A DNA stretch of 54,495 bases from JAVBMU01 sp031551755 (GCA_031551755.1 JAVBNE010000018.1:1-54495); one strand, 5' to 3'. Counted from the first letter of the stretch, positions 16,444 through 26,023 are shown. Translations and numbers: made by a program. Notes: a model not told the origin generated them from the sequence alone.

Positions 16444-17442
16444 ATGGGCACCGAACGCAAGTTGCTCCTTCTCGACACCGCCTCGCTGTATTACCGGGCT
16501 TTCTTCGGAGTCCCCGACACCCTGCGGGCGCCCGACGGTACCCCGGTCAACGCAATACGCGGACTACTCGACATGATCGCGTTCCTGTTGACCGAACGCC
16601 GACCGTCTCGGGTGGTGGCCTGCTGGGACGATGATTGGCGTCCTACGTGGCGGGTTGCCGCCATCGAGTCGTACAAGGCGCATCGGGTCGCGGTCGCGCA
16701 ACCCACAGGTCCCGACGTCGAGGAGACCCCCGACCGGCTGGCCCCTCAGGTACCGATCATCGTGGACGTGCTGGCGGCACTGGGAATCGCCCGGGTCGGG
16801 GCGCCGGATTATGAGGCGGATGACGTCATCGGAACCTTGGTGGCCCGGGAGGTGGCCGTCGTATCGAGCGCAATCCCAGCCGAAACCACTCAGGCCGACC
16901 ACGCCCCCGCTCCGCGGGTGGAGATAGTCACTGGCGACCGGGACCTCTTCCAACTGGTCGACGACGCCATGGGCATCCAGGTCCTCTACCCGGCCAAGGG
17001 CGTCCGGAATCTGGAGGTGGTTGATCAATCCTGGCTCGCCGCCAAGTACGGTCTGCCCACGGGGGCAGCGTATGCGGACATGGCGGTCCTGCGTGGCGAC
17101 CCCAGCGACGGGTTGCCGGGCGTTCGCGGTATCGGGGAGAAGACCGCCGTCGCGCTGCTGGCCCGCTACGGTACGCTCGCTGGGATCTTGGCCGCCCGAG
17201 ACGCCGCCGACCCCGGACTGACCGCCACGCAACTCTCCCGGCTCACCGAGGCCGCCGACTATCTGCAGGTTGCCCCGAGCGTCGTCCGGGTGGCCCCGGA
17301 CGCCCCGGTGGCCACGGTCGACGACGCCGTCCCCACCGCCCCGGCGGACCCGGAGGCATTCGCGGCACTCACCGAACGCTGGGGCCTCGGCACCTCGGCC
17401 CAGCGGATACTCGACGCGATGGCTTGGAGCGGTAGCAGTTAG
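16444..17442 (+). CDS. 5'-3' exonuclease (PolA N-terminal/FEN-like)
   Basis: 332 residues without a polymerase domain. PIN-like nuclease motifs are present: LLLDTASLYYRAFF, a CWDDDWRPTWR region, the acidic EADDVIGTL and VTGDRDLFQL, and the helix-hairpin-helix GLPGVRGIGEKTA. Such stand-alone genes occur throughout actinobacteria and process flaps or RNA primers. The last codons overlap the convergent gene at 17439. Confidence 0.92.
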   Translation: MGTERKLLLLDTASLYYRAFFGVPDTLRAPDGTPVNAIRGLLDMIAFLLTERRPSRVVACWDDDWRPTWRVAAIESYKAHRVAVAQPTGPDVEETPDRLAPQVPIIVDVLAALGIARVGAPDYEADDVIGTLVAREVAVVSSAIPAETTQADHAPAPRVEIVTGDRDLFQLVDDAMGIQVLYPAKGVRNLEVVDQSWLAAKYGLPTGAAYADMAVLRGDPSDGLPGVRGIGEKTAVALLARYGTLAGILAARDAADPGLTATQLSRLTEAADYLQVAPSVVRVAPDAPVATVDDAVPTAPADPEAFAALTERWGLGTSAQRILDAMAWSGSS

Positions 17443-18026
17443 AACCTCGCTACAGGTGGGCGTAGGGCGTATGCACCCGCCACCGCCGCCCAGATCCCGG
17501 CCGCAACGATGACGTCCTGCGGCTCGGCGTCCGGGTTGAACGCCTGAGCCCACCACGCCCATCGCCCTCCCGACTGCCCACCGAAGTAGACCGACGCCAT
17601 GAGGTAAACGACCGGCGGCACCCAAGCGACCATCGGTAACCTGAGCACGACGGGAATCAGAGCGAGCGCGGTCAGAATCAGAACGCCACGCACCACAGCT
17701 CCCGGGGCGGCTCGAGTCACCAGGAGCGCCACACATGCCGTCGCGGTGAGGGCCGCGACCCAGGCGAGGCGTCCCACGCGCACCCGTGTGGGCTCCGGAA
17801 GCCGCACGCGAGGGCCCGTGCAACCAACTGCAATTCCGGCTGCCGCCACCACCGGCATCAGCATTCCGAGTGGCGTTGGTGATTCGAGAACGTCGGGCGT
17901 CGCGGTTGAGATGGTGAGGGTACGACTCACCCATGCTCGCCCGAGAAAAACCGAACCCAGCGTTGCCAATGCAATCAACCCCAACGCCAATCGCCAGGGG
18001 TGCACTCCCAGCCAAGACCTAAGCAT
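17439..18026 (-). CDS. Membrane protein of the second ABC operon
   Basis: 195 residues with five to six hydrophobic segments and no recognised domain. It starts seven bases after the permease gene and is presumably a further transmembrane subunit or an immunity-like membrane protein. Its 3' end overlaps the convergent exonuclease gene by four bases. Confidence 0.65.
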   Translation of the reverse strand: MLRSWLGVHPWRLALGLIALATLGSVFLGRAWVSRTLTISTATPDVLESPTPLGMLMPVVAAAGIAVGCTGPRVRLPEPTRVRVGRLAWVAALTATACVALLVTRAAPGAVVRGVLILTALALIPVVLRLPMVAWVPPVVYLMASVYFGGQSGGRWAWWAQAFNPDAEPQDVIVAAGIWAAVAGAYALRPPVARF

Positions 18027-18032
18027 CTGACC

Positions 18033-19277
18033 TCATGCTGAACCCAGTTCACACCGTTTGAAGTCCGACAGAACCCTCGAAACCTCGTCCGGCGTCAATG
18101 GCACAGGGTTGATCTCGGGATTTCCGGGTTGAAAGGAGGGATCCGCCAGCCGAATCCACGTCAGTGTCAGACGGTCCATTTGACCAAAATACTCATCCGG
18201 AATCATCTCGTCGTCGGTGCACCATACAGGCGCGAGAAGGCCTTGAACGAACATCCACCGATCGAGCCCGTCGGGGTCCAGCGGGTCGAATTCGATAACG
18301 CCGCCGCCTGCCATCGACGTCGACGTGTAGGTCCGTTCGGAGTATCGCTCGAACTCTAATGCGGAGTATCCTTGCTCCCGCGCCGCGGCGTCCAGCTCGG
18401 AAACATAGGCCGTTACCTCGGAAATCAGCCGGGAATGCTCATGGAAGTGACAGACTTCGGGAGAGCCTTGATCGCAACGGTCTGGCGCAACCACGACCAG
18501 CGTATCGTCATCAGCGCTGATGGCGATCGCACAGCAGGCCAGAAGTGCCAACGCCGCGGCGGAAACCATTACGCCTCGAGCTGATAACGCCAGACGCCCG
18601 CGTACTTGGCGTGGTCGCGGAAGCACTAATGCTGCGGCTGTTGATATCAGGAGAATGATTTGAAAGCAAAGAACTACGGTATCCCATCCAGTACCAAGCT
18701 GCGAACCGCCGGCACCAATGTCACCGAAGACCTCAAAGTGTAGAACACTAGGGTAGAAAGATGGGAGGCTGAGCAATAAAATTCCGGTTGGCAGAGCCGC
18801 AGCAATGCCGGCGATAAGGACGGGTAGGTGCCTGCCAATCGCTGAGCCCAAAGCAGCAAACCAACACACCACTACACCTTGGGCCACTACCGCAATTACG
18901 ACCGCAGGCCAGCCGTTTCTTGGCGAGTAGACGCCACCAGCAAGAAGTGCCACCCCGATCACCAGGCTATGTGCCAAAACGATAGGAATCGCGGTCCAAG
19001 CTGCTGACCATAGGTAGACGGACCGTCGGTGATTCGCCAACTGAGAAAGGTGGATTGAACCCGGCTTTGACAACCGTGCGGCGTCGGTCGCCGCGCCGGC
19101 TGCCGCGACAGTCGCAAGTATCCACATACTTGCAGCCATCCACTTCACGGTGAACTTGTCCTCACCGAGGTAGGGCATACCTTTTGTGAAAGCAAGTGCG
19201 ATATCAAGACCTAGTGTCGGCAGCGCGAACCAGGGTCCGTAGAGCGTTCGCAGTGCATATCGGTGCACGGCATTCAT
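18033..19277 (-). CDS. ABC-2-like permease with C-terminal extracytoplasmic domain
   Basis: 414 residues. Six or so membrane segments in the first 245 residues are followed by about 165 residues that lack membrane spans. This C-terminal part (DDDTLVVVAPDRCDQGSPE onward) is probably outside the cell and has four Cys residues. ATG 19277 overlaps the ATPase stop (ATGA). Base composition of 18.1-20.4 kb is lower in GC than its surroundings, which hints at transfer. Substrate unknown. Confidence 0.7.
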   Translation of the reverse strand: MNAVHRYALRTLYGPWFALPTLGLDIALAFTKGMPYLGEDKFTVKWMAASMWILATVAAAGAATDAARLSKPGSIHLSQLANHRRSVYLWSAAWTAIPIVLAHSLVIGVALLAGGVYSPRNGWPAVVIAVVAQGVVVCWFAALGSAIGRHLPVLIAGIAAALPTGILLLSLPSFYPSVLHFEVFGDIGAGGSQLGTGWDTVVLCFQIILLISTAAALVLPRPRQVRGRLALSARGVMVSAAALALLACCAIAISADDDTLVVVAPDRCDQGSPEVCHFHEHSRLISEVTAYVSELDAAAREQGYSALEFERYSERTYTSTSMAGGGVIEFDPLDPDGLDRWMFVQGLLAPVWCTDDEMIPDEYFGQMDRLTLTWIRLADPSFQPGNPEINPVPLTPDEVSRVLSDFKRCELGSA

Positions 19278-19975
19278 GAAACGACCCCCATGAGGGTGGC
19301 CATTGCTCGTTCAAGGTGGCTGTCGCCGGGCGCTTGAGGGTCGCCTTTCGCTTCGAGTTCCGCGACCCCGCCGGTGAAGAGCGCCTTCCCGTTGGCCAGG
19401 AGCAGGATATTCGCGTCCAAGGCCCGCACATCCTCCAGAAGATGGGTCGCGACAATGACGGTGCGCCTCGATCCAAGTGCTGCGATGAGCTTTCGGATGG
19501 AGAGCCGCTGGATCGGGTCAAGTCCGCTGGTCGGTTCATCGAGGAGCAAGATCTTTGGATCATGAACCAACGCATGCGCAATAGCAAGGCGTCGCTGCAT
19601 GCCGCCGGATAGCGTTTTGATTCGTCGCCTTTCAAACTCTCCCAACTTGACCTGTTCGAGCGCGCTCCGCACTGCCCGTTGTCGAGATACAGCAGCTACG
19701 TTGTACAACCAAGCTACGTAATGAAGGAAATCAGAGCAGGTCGCTCGCGAAGGCAGGTCAACATCCTGTGGCAGATATCCGATCTGAAGGTTATCAGCCC
19801 TACTCACGTTTCCGTGTCGGGGCTTTTGTACGCCAGCGAGAACGCGGAAGAGCGTCGACTTTCCGGCGCCGTTTACTCCGACGATGCATGTCACACCCGG
19901 ACCGAAGTCCGCCGTGATCGGACCCAACGCAAAGCCCGACCCGTAGTTTAGCTCCACCTCATGACAAGACAGCAC
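19274..19975 (-). CDS. ABC transporter ATP-binding protein (ABC-2 export type)
   Basis: 233 residues from GTG 19975, where AAAGG lies 8-9 nt upstream. The frame is open to 20119 but the extra N-terminus is low-complexity. Walker A GVNGAGKST, signature LSGGMQRRLAIAHALV, Walker B ILLLDEPTSGLD and H-loop VVATHLLED are all intact. This is the CcmA/DrrA-like subclass used by drug, lantibiotic and polysaccharide exporters. Confidence 0.87.
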   Translation of the reverse strand: MLSCHEVELNYGSGFALGPITADFGPGVTCIVGVNGAGKSTLFRVLAGVQKPRHGNVSRADNLQIGYLPQDVDLPSRATCSDFLHYVAWLYNVAAVSRQRAVRSALEQVKLGEFERRRIKTLSGGMQRRLAIAHALVHDPKILLLDEPTSGLDPIQRLSIRKLIAALGSRRTVIVATHLLEDVRALDANILLLANGKALFTGGVAELEAKGDPQAPGDSHLERAMATLMGVVS

Positions 19976-20432
19976 CCGCAGGAGCCTTTCGATCGTTACG
20001 GTCGAGTTCAGTACTTGATGTTCTTGGTCCAGAGCGAGCTGCTGGCTGGGTCTGGGCGATAGGGAATATCGATTTTTAGCCGAAGCCCGGCTTTGAGAGC
20101 GCCTGGCCTGCACCGGCACCTCCCGCGATCACGCCAGGGCGAACACACTCGAGGTCACCAGTCGCCGGATTCGCATATCGCACCTATCTGTTGTTTCGGT
20201 CGTCACTGACAACCCGTACATTACCCGCCACTTACACAGGCTTGTCAAGCGGCTCGATCCAAAGCAGTGAACTGCCTTGGGTCGGCACTGTTGATGTGCT
20301 CATGCAGATCGCCGGGCCGAGCTGCACGAGCACTTCCAACCGTTTCCGGCGATTTACCCCTCATTTCGTCAGCGTCCTCACCTACGATCGAAACGTACGC
20401 GAGTCCCACTCCCACTCCCACGAGGAGCAACG
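19976..20432. other. Intergenic region between second ABC operon and VOC gene
   Basis: About 457 bp with no convincing gene. On the minus strand TTGACA (20243-20248) and TAATGT (20218-20223), with a long 19-nt spacer, are a weak candidate promoter for the ABC operon. The stretch is AT-richer than the average of the window. Confidence 0.4.
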
Positions 20433-21206
20433 ATGCCCGCACGTAAGAACCCGCCCACCGGTGCACCTATCTGGAACGACCTGACGACATCCGACGTCGA
20501 TGCCAGCGTGGCTTTCTACACTGGCCTCTTCGGTTGGACCTTCAACTCCGCCGGACCTGAGTTCGGCGGCTACGGCACCTTCGCGAACAGCGGTCGCGTC
20601 GTGGCCGGCGTCAACCCCTGCACGGATCCGGGAACTCCCATCGCCTGGTGCGTCTACCTACACGCCCCCGACGCGTCAGCCGTTCTCGAAACCGTCACCG
20701 CCGCCGGCGGGAGAATCATTGTCCCTCTGATGGAGATACCTGGTCAGGGGCATATGGCGGTCGTCGCTGATCCGAGTGGGGCCTTCGTCGGTCTCTGGCA
20801 ACCTGGACTCCACCAAGGGTTCGAGGCGAACGACGAGGCCAACGCTTCGGTGTGGCACGAGTTGATGACCAGGGACTTTGCTGCCGCTACCGAGTTCTAC
20901 GCCAAGGCATTCGACTGGACCCTGCAGTCGCAGGGCGACACCGATGAGTTCCGTTACTCGGTGTTGCAGGCCGACGACGCCCAATGGGCCGGGGTCATGG
21001 ATGCGTCCGGCTTCCTGCCCGAGTCCGTCCCTTCCCACTGGAGCGTCTACTTTGGCGTCACGGACACGGATGCCGCAGTGGCTCGCGCCGTCGAGCTGGG
21101 TGGCAGCGTGCAGCAGGACCCCGTCGACTCCCCCTTCGGGCGGATGGCGGCGCTTGTCGACCCGCAAGGCGCTCGCTTCAAGGTCATCTCCGTTCTCGAC
21201 GCCTGA
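20433..21206 (+). CDS. Two-domain VOC family protein (glyoxalase/bleomycin-resistance fold)
   Basis: 257 residues made of two VOC repeats, about 10-125 (PIWNDLTTSDVDASVAFYT) and 138-255 (VWHELMTRDFAAATEFYAK). GAGGAG precedes ATG 20433. The family includes metal-dependent lyases, dioxygenases and drug-binding proteins; the substrate cannot be read from sequence. Confidence 0.88.
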   Translation: MPARKNPPTGAPIWNDLTTSDVDASVAFYTGLFGWTFNSAGPEFGGYGTFANSGRVVAGVNPCTDPGTPIAWCVYLHAPDASAVLETVTAAGGRIIVPLMEIPGQGHMAVVADPSGAFVGLWQPGLHQGFEANDEANASVWHELMTRDFAAATEFYAKAFDWTLQSQGDTDEFRYSVLQADDAQWAGVMDASGFLPESVPSHWSVYFGVTDTDAAVARAVELGGSVQQDPVDSPFGRMAALVDPQGARFKVISVLDA

Positions 21207-21218
21207 CCGCTGTCGCAC

Positions 21219-21252
21219 GGTGTGCGGCCATTGCGTGTGGTGGCCGCACACC
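21219..21252 (+). terminator. Terminator hairpin after VOC gene
   Basis: A perfect 12-bp stem, GGTGTGCGGCCA / TGGCCGCACACC, with a 10-nt loop starts 13 bp past the stop. Confidence 0.8.
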
Positions 21253-21360
21253 TTAGCCGCCGTTCCGCGGATCCGCGCCTGGCCGGATACACCGCGCCCA
21301 TATCCACCCGCCAGGTACTGCTGCCGCCCGGCGAGTCCACGTAGCCCGTAGGTTGGTGCC

Positions 21361-22143
21361 ATGCGAATCGGAGCCCACCTCGACCAGTCGGATGTCGTCA
21401 ACCAGGCCGCGGCGATCGGTGCGACCACCGCCCAGATCTTCCTCGGCGACCCGCAGAGCTGGAAGGGTCCGGCCTTCGACTACCCCGGTGGGGCTGAGCA
21501 ATTGGCGACCGATGCCGCCGCAGCCAACCTGAACCTCGTGGTGCACGCCCCCTACCTGATCAACGTGGCGTCCACCAACAACCGCATCCGCATCCCCAGC
21601 CGCAAACTGCTCCAGTCGATCGTCGACGGCGCGGCCAAGGTCGGTGCCCGAGGGGTGATCGTGCACGGCGGTCACGTCACCAAAGGCGACGACCCGGCCG
21701 TCGGATTCGACAACTGGCGCAAGGCCATCGACTCCCTGGAAACCGACGTCCCGGTGCTCATCGAGAACACCGCCGGCGGCGACTACTCCATGGCCCGGCG
21801 ACTCGACCGCATCGAGCGGCTCTGGGCAGCGGTGACCAGCGCGAACGGCGGCGATCGCGTCGGATTTTGCCTCGACACCTGCCACGCCTGGGCGGGAGGG
21901 CTCGACCTCACCACCGTTGCCCAGGACATCCTGGCGATCACCGGCCGGATCGACCTGGTCCACGCCAACAACAGCCGCGATGCCGCGAACTCGGGTGCCG
22001 ACCGGCACGCCGGGCTCACCGTCGGCTCGATTCCCAGCGAGCAGATCCTCGGCGTGATAGAGGCAGCCGCCGCGCCGGTCATCTGCGAAACACACGCCGA
22101 GGTGGGGACCGACGTGGCATGGCTGCGCGACCAACTGAGGTGA
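21361..22143 (+). CDS. nfo: Endonuclease IV (AP endonuclease, deoxyribonuclease IV)
   Basis: 260 residues, TIM-barrel tri-zinc enzyme that cuts DNA at abasic sites during base-excision repair. Metal-ligand motifs are visible: VHAPYLINVAS, VHGGH, LIENTAGG, GFCLDTCHAWAGG, LVHANNSRDAANSGADRH and the closing ICETHAE. Length fits the family. It overlaps the following gene by four bases (GTGA). Confidence 0.95.
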   Translation: MRIGAHLDQSDVVNQAAAIGATTAQIFLGDPQSWKGPAFDYPGGAEQLATDAAAANLNLVVHAPYLINVASTNNRIRIPSRKLLQSIVDGAAKVGARGVIVHGGHVTKGDDPAVGFDNWRKAIDSLETDVPVLIENTAGGDYSMARRLDRIERLWAAVTSANGGDRVGFCLDTCHAWAGGLDLTTVAQDILAITGRIDLVHANNSRDAANSGADRHAGLTVGSIPSEQILGVIEAAAAPVICETHAEVGTDVAWLRDQLR

Positions 22144-23000
22144 CCGCGCCGGGGCTCCCGAACGCGGGCCGGTCGGTGCGGAACCGCACGGACTCGACCC
22201 GCCGCGCCGCCGTCGGTCATCCCTCTGCTACCCGCCGCGCCGCGCGTGTCGTCGGCGCGGTCATTGCGAGCGGCCTTCTGCTGGCCGCCTGCGCCGGCGG
22301 TCCGGCAGCTCGGGTGTCCCCGAGTTCCGGCGGCTCGGAGTCCGCCTCGGCCGCTGCGCCATCATCGGCCATGCCCACCACCTCACCGCTGAGCGCGCCA
22401 CCCGCCGCCCCGACACCCGCCCCGCCTACGTTCGCCAGCACGGTCACCGGCATCACCCCCGACCTGGCCGACCGCGTCACCTCAGTCTCCTGGCATCCCG
22501 GGTGCCCGGTTCCGTTGGCGGATCTGCGGTATGTGACGGTCTCCCACCGGACCTTCGACGGCGGCGTCGCAACCGGCGAGTTGATCGTGCACGCCGAGGT
22601 GGCCGACGGCGTGGTGGCCGTGTTCCACACCCTCTTCGACGAGGGTTACCCCATCCGGTCCATGCGGCTGGTGGACGACTTCGCGGGCGACGATGACGCC
22701 TCCATGGCCGCCGACAACACCTCGGCGTTCAACTGCCGGCTGATCGCCGGGACCCGTGTGTGGTCCGAACACTCTTACGGCCGGGCGATCGACGTCAACC
22801 CGGTGGAGAACCCGTGGGTGCGCGGAGCGGCCGTCGCACCCCCGGCGGGTGTGGGTTTCGTCGAGCGCAAGGCGGCCCCGGGCGTGATCCTCCCCGACGA
22901 CGTCGTGGTGCGGGCCTTCGCCGCGGCCGGCTGGAAATGGGGCGGTTACTGGACCGCCGGCACCCTCGACTATCAACATTTCTCCCCGTCCGGTCGATAG
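22140..23000 (+). CDS. M15-family peptidase lipoprotein (D-Ala-D-Ala carboxypeptidase-like)
   Basis: 286 residues from GTG 22140, which overlaps the nfo stop. A basic N-region is followed by a hydrophobic segment and lipobox LAAC. A Ser/Pro/Ala linker (about 58-105) leads to a Peptidase_M15_4 domain. Zinc motifs SEHSYGRAIDVNP and a terminal DYQHFSP are in place. It should act on peptidoglycan stem peptides on the outer membrane face. Confidence 0.85.
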   Translation: MTAPGLPNAGRSVRNRTDSTRRAAVGHPSATRRAARVVGAVIASGLLLAACAGGPAARVSPSSGGSESASAAAPSSAMPTTSPLSAPPAAPTPAPPTFASTVTGITPDLADRVTSVSWHPGCPVPLADLRYVTVSHRTFDGGVATGELIVHAEVADGVVAVFHTLFDEGYPIRSMRLVDDFAGDDDASMAADNTSAFNCRLIAGTRVWSEHSYGRAIDVNPVENPWVRGAAVAPPAGVGFVERKAAPGVILPDDVVVRAFAAAGWKWGGYWTAGTLDYQHFSPSGR

Positions 23001-23051
23001 TGGAAACGCTCCCAACAAAGAGAAAGTGAGATGCGTTTGTTCGACTGAGCA

Positions 23052-23420
23052 ATGGTGCACAACACCGTGGTCATGAACCGCAAGAACGCAAGTTTCCTCT
23101 CGGTCCCGTCCGGCGCGGTGACGGTCAAGCTCACGGCGAATCTGTTCTCCGGCGTGGGCAGGCCCACCCTGATGGCCGGCGGTTTCCCCAGCGGCGCCAT
23201 CATGCAGAAGTACAACCTGGTCACCACGTCCGGGGTAGCCGGCTCCGACTTCATCAATGGCCCAGTCTTCTGGCCCGGGACTGCGTTGATGCCGCAGATC
23301 ACGCTGACCGTGGTTCCCGACCCGACCTACCTGAAGGACTCTCCCGCGCCGTTCGTGCTCCGCACACTCCCGGCAGGAACGCGGTACATCGGCGCACTGC
23401 AGGCTACGGCCTCATGGTGA
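23052..23420 (+). CDS. Hypothetical protein, possibly a truncated 3' gene part
   Basis: 122 residues with strong GC3 bias, so probably coding. It has no signal peptide and no recognised domain; the sequence is beta-like (VPSGAVTVKLTANLFSG). An in-frame ATG at 23031, preceded by GAGAAAG, is cut off by a TGA at 23046 before ATG 23052. This suggests either a five-codon leader or a nonsense mutation. Confidence 0.45.
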   Translation: MVHNTVVMNRKNASFLSVPSGAVTVKLTANLFSGVGRPTLMAGGFPSGAIMQKYNLVTTSGVAGSDFINGPVFWPGTALMPQITLTVVPDPTYLKDSPAPFVLRTLPAGTRYIGALQATASW

Positions 23421-23433
23421 CCTGAGCGGCGGC

Positions 23434-23463
23434 CGGTGCGCCGACCCACCGGTCGGCACACCG
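23434..23463. terminator. Bidirectional terminator hairpin
   Basis: CGGTGCGCCGACC and GGTCGGCACACCG form an almost perfect stem with a 4-nt loop between the convergent hypothetical and antiporter genes. Confidence 0.65.
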
Positions 23464-23482
23464 TAGCGCCCACCCGCCACGG

Positions 23483-25285
23483 CTACTGATCGCGGAGCCG
23501 GCCGCTCATCTCGTCGGCGTCGAGGATCCGCAACGCGTCCCGCAGCGCCTCGGAGCTATAGGTGCCGAGGGCACGCGCGTCGAGCAGTGCCTCGCGCTGG
23601 GCGGCGATGACCCGCATGCGCAGTTCCCGCACCTGGGCCTTTTCGGCCACCCGGGCGTCGTGGGCATCGGAGCCGGCCTCGATCTCCTCGTCCTCAGTCG
23701 TCACCGCATGACGTATCCGGTCCAGTACCTTCTCGTCGTATCGGCTACCGTCCTTGCGCTCCAGGTCGGGATCGTCGACGACGGCCGCCGCCGCGAGTTT
23801 GAGCTCCAGCACCAGACGCCGCCGCTCGACGTGGTCGACGTGCCCTGCTCGGGCAACACCGAGGCGGTTCACCAGCCAGCCGAGCGTCCCACCTTGAACG
23901 AGCAGCGTGCCCGAGGCCACCACATAGGCGACCAGCACCAAGGTCGCCCGCTTGGGTGTGTCGGCCGGCAGTGACTGGGCCGCCGCGACGGTCACCGCCC
24001 CGCGCATCCCGGCCCACACCAAGACGGCACCTTCGCGCCAGCCGAGCGGTTCGGCGAGGAGGTAGTCGATGTCGGCGACTCGCCGCGTGATCCGGCTCGT
24101 CATGACCTTGGCGCGTTCGTCGGCATCAACCACCCTGCGTTTACGGTGCCGGTGTCTGCGCGGCTTCCGGCCCGACGGCCCGGTGCCTCGCGGACCAGTG
24201 TCCGGGCCTCCGAACGGCCCGCTCGGCCCGATCTCACCCAGATCGATCCGCCCCTGAATCTCGGTGAGATGATCCCGCGACTTCGCGCTCAGCCGCGCTC
24301 TTCTTCCCAGCCACCACAGCAGGGGTGCGAGGTACCCCGTCCGGATCAGCAGGACCGCCATCGCCGCCAGCAGCCCGAGAGCCCCAGCGACCCACAGCGG
24401 ATCGCCGCCGTCTTCAACCTCCTCGACCAAGCCGTAGACCTGCAACCCCATGAGGAAGAAGACCGCGCCCTCGAGCAGCACCTCCAGGGTGCGCCAGTTG
24501 ATCGACTCCGCAAGCCGGTCCTCCGGTCGCAGGTACCGTGCCGCCCCTGCCCCGGCGACCAGCCCCGCAACGACCGCGGCAACCAGCCCCGAAGCCCCCA
24601 AGGCCTCGGCTGGAATGTAAGCGATGAACGGCACGACGAATGAGATCGCCACGTTCACGCTGGTGTCCGTCACTCGTTTGCGCACCATCAAGCTGATCCG
24701 GCCGACCCCCAACCCGACCACCGCAGCGACCACCACGGCGAGCAGGAAGTCCCAAGCGACACCCAGAAGCGTGACCGACGCCGCGGTCGCCGCGATCGCC
24801 GACCGCAGCAGCACCAGCGCCGAGGCGTCATTGAGCAGGCTCTCCCCCTCCAACATGGTGACCAGCCGCGGCGAGACCCCCAGCCGCCGCACGATGGATG
24901 TCGCGACCGCGTCGGTCGGGCTCACGATGGCGCCCAAGGCGATACCGGTCGACAACTGGATTCCGGGGATCAGCGCCGTGAACATGAACCCGAGGATCAC
25001 GGCGCTGATCACCACCAGCGCCACGGACAGCCCGGAGATGGCGGTGAAGTCCCGGCGGAATTCCATCACCGGCATCGACACCGAGGTCGCATAGAGCAGC
25101 GGCGGGAGCACCCATGCCAGGATCCACTCCGGCTCGACCTCGATGGCGGGCACGAACGGCAGGAAGCCCACACAGACACCCAGGAAGACGAGCAACAACG
25201 GCGTCGAGATGCCTAGGCGCGGCGAAATTGCGGCGGTCGCGACGATGGCAAGGGCGGCCAAGACACCGACGAGAAGTGGATCCAC
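23483..25285 (-). CDS. CPA1-family Na+/H+ antiporter
   Basis: 600 residues: about 12 membrane segments, then a cytoplasmic C-terminal helical tail of about 130 residues. The ion-binding region ALGAIVSPTDAVATSIVRRLG and LEGESLLNDASALVLLR is characteristic of CPA1 (NhaP/YjcE). A charged, Pro/Gly/Arg-rich loop (about 340-390) interrupts the membrane domain. GTG 25285 is the start. Role in pH and sodium homeostasis. Confidence 0.92.
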   Translation of the reverse strand: MDPLLVGVLAALAIVATAAISPRLGISTPLLLVFLGVCVGFLPFVPAIEVEPEWILAWVLPPLLYATSVSMPVMEFRRDFTAISGLSVALVVISAVILGFMFTALIPGIQLSTGIALGAIVSPTDAVATSIVRRLGVSPRLVTMLEGESLLNDASALVLLRSAIAATAASVTLLGVAWDFLLAVVVAAVVGLGVGRISLMVRKRVTDTSVNVAISFVVPFIAYIPAEALGASGLVAAVVAGLVAGAGAARYLRPEDRLAESINWRTLEVLLEGAVFFLMGLQVYGLVEEVEDGGDPLWVAGALGLLAAMAVLLIRTGYLAPLLWWLGRRARLSAKSRDHLTEIQGRIDLGEIGPSGPFGGPDTGPRGTGPSGRKPRRHRHRKRRVVDADERAKVMTSRITRRVADIDYLLAEPLGWREGAVLVWAGMRGAVTVAAAQSLPADTPKRATLVLVAYVVASGTLLVQGGTLGWLVNRLGVARAGHVDHVERRRLVLELKLAAAAVVDDPDLERKDGSRYDEKVLDRIRHAVTTEDEEIEAGSDAHDARVAEKAQVRELRMRVIAAQREALLDARALGTYSSEALRDALRILDADEMSGRLRDQ

Positions 25286-25376
25286 AGCGCGTTCTTCCTT
25301 CCGGCACCGACCCCAGCATTTTCACCCCGTGAACCCGCGTCATAGGAGTACGACCTGCTACGTGTCGAGGACAAGT

Positions 25377-25413
25377 GGTGGTGGTCGTAGACGTCCAGGT
25401 CGCGGCCACCACC
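25377..25413 (-). terminator. Probable terminator of the macrodomain gene
   Basis: GGTGGTGGTCG and CGGCCACCACC pair (one G-U) 20 bp past the macrodomain stop, before the antiporter start. Confidence 0.5.
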
Positions 25414-25432
25414 GCTCACCAAGGCGGTTCGC

Positions 25433-26023
25433 TCACCAAGCCGGTTCCGACGGTGCGGCTGCCCCGGCACCAAGCAATCGGCGAGCAAGCTTCCCGGTCC
25501 CCGGATCGAAAAGTACGAGCTTCACGGCAAGGCCCTTCAACGGGCCGTTGCCGGCGGCATCAGCGGAGAGATCCGCCGCCGCTTCGCGCAACCCCTCTTC
25601 GATTCCAGCCGCGGCCTGCCGGATCGCATCCTCTTTCGGCCAGCCATACGCCCCCGCAGAGATCAGCGGAAAGGCGATTGAGCCTGCCCCCAGCTCCCGT
25701 GCCAAGCTCATCGATTTGCGGTAGCAGCTACGCAGGACGGCGGATCGGTCCTCGCCCTCGGACCACACCGGACCGACGGTGTGAATCACCCATCGCGCGG
25801 GTAGCTCCCCAGCCGTGGTGGCCACCGACTCCCCCACCGGCAGCCCCGAAGCGAACGGGCCGGCATGTAGTTCCCGGCATGCCTCCAGAATCGCCGGGCC
25901 ACCGGCACGGTGGATGGCGCCATCAACGCCGCTACCCCCCAGCAGTGATGGATTCGCCGCGTTCACGATGGCGTCAACGTGCTCCTTGGTGATATCTCCT
26001 ACCACGAGCTCGAGGTTCGTCAT
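25433..26023 (-). CDS. Macrodomain protein (O-acetyl-ADP-ribose deacetylase-like)
   Basis: 196 residues from ATG 26023, preceded by GGGAG. The macro fold has ADP-ribose-binding motifs: VVGDITKEHVDAIVNAAN, GGSGVDGAIHRAGG and ISAGAYGWP. The catalytic-type Asn and Asp are in place, as in YmdB/MacroD enzymes. It would hydrolyse O-acetyl-ADP-ribose or mono-ADP-ribosyl groups. No ADP-ribosyltransferase is adjacent. Confidence 0.92.
   Translation of the reverse strand: MTNLELVVGDITKEHVDAIVNAANPSLLGGSGVDGAIHRAGGPAILEACRELHAGPFASGLPVGESVATTAGELPARWVIHTVGPVWSEGEDRSAVLRSCYRKSMSLARELGAGSIAFPLISAGAYGWPKEDAIRQAAAGIEEGLREAAADLSADAAGNGPLKGLAVKLVLFDPGTGKLARRLLGAGAAAPSEPAW

Noticed and set aside
20245..20466. 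Small hydrophobic ORF antisense to the VOC start
   Set aside because: Opposes a well-supported start and ribosome-binding site; composition fits a chance frame.
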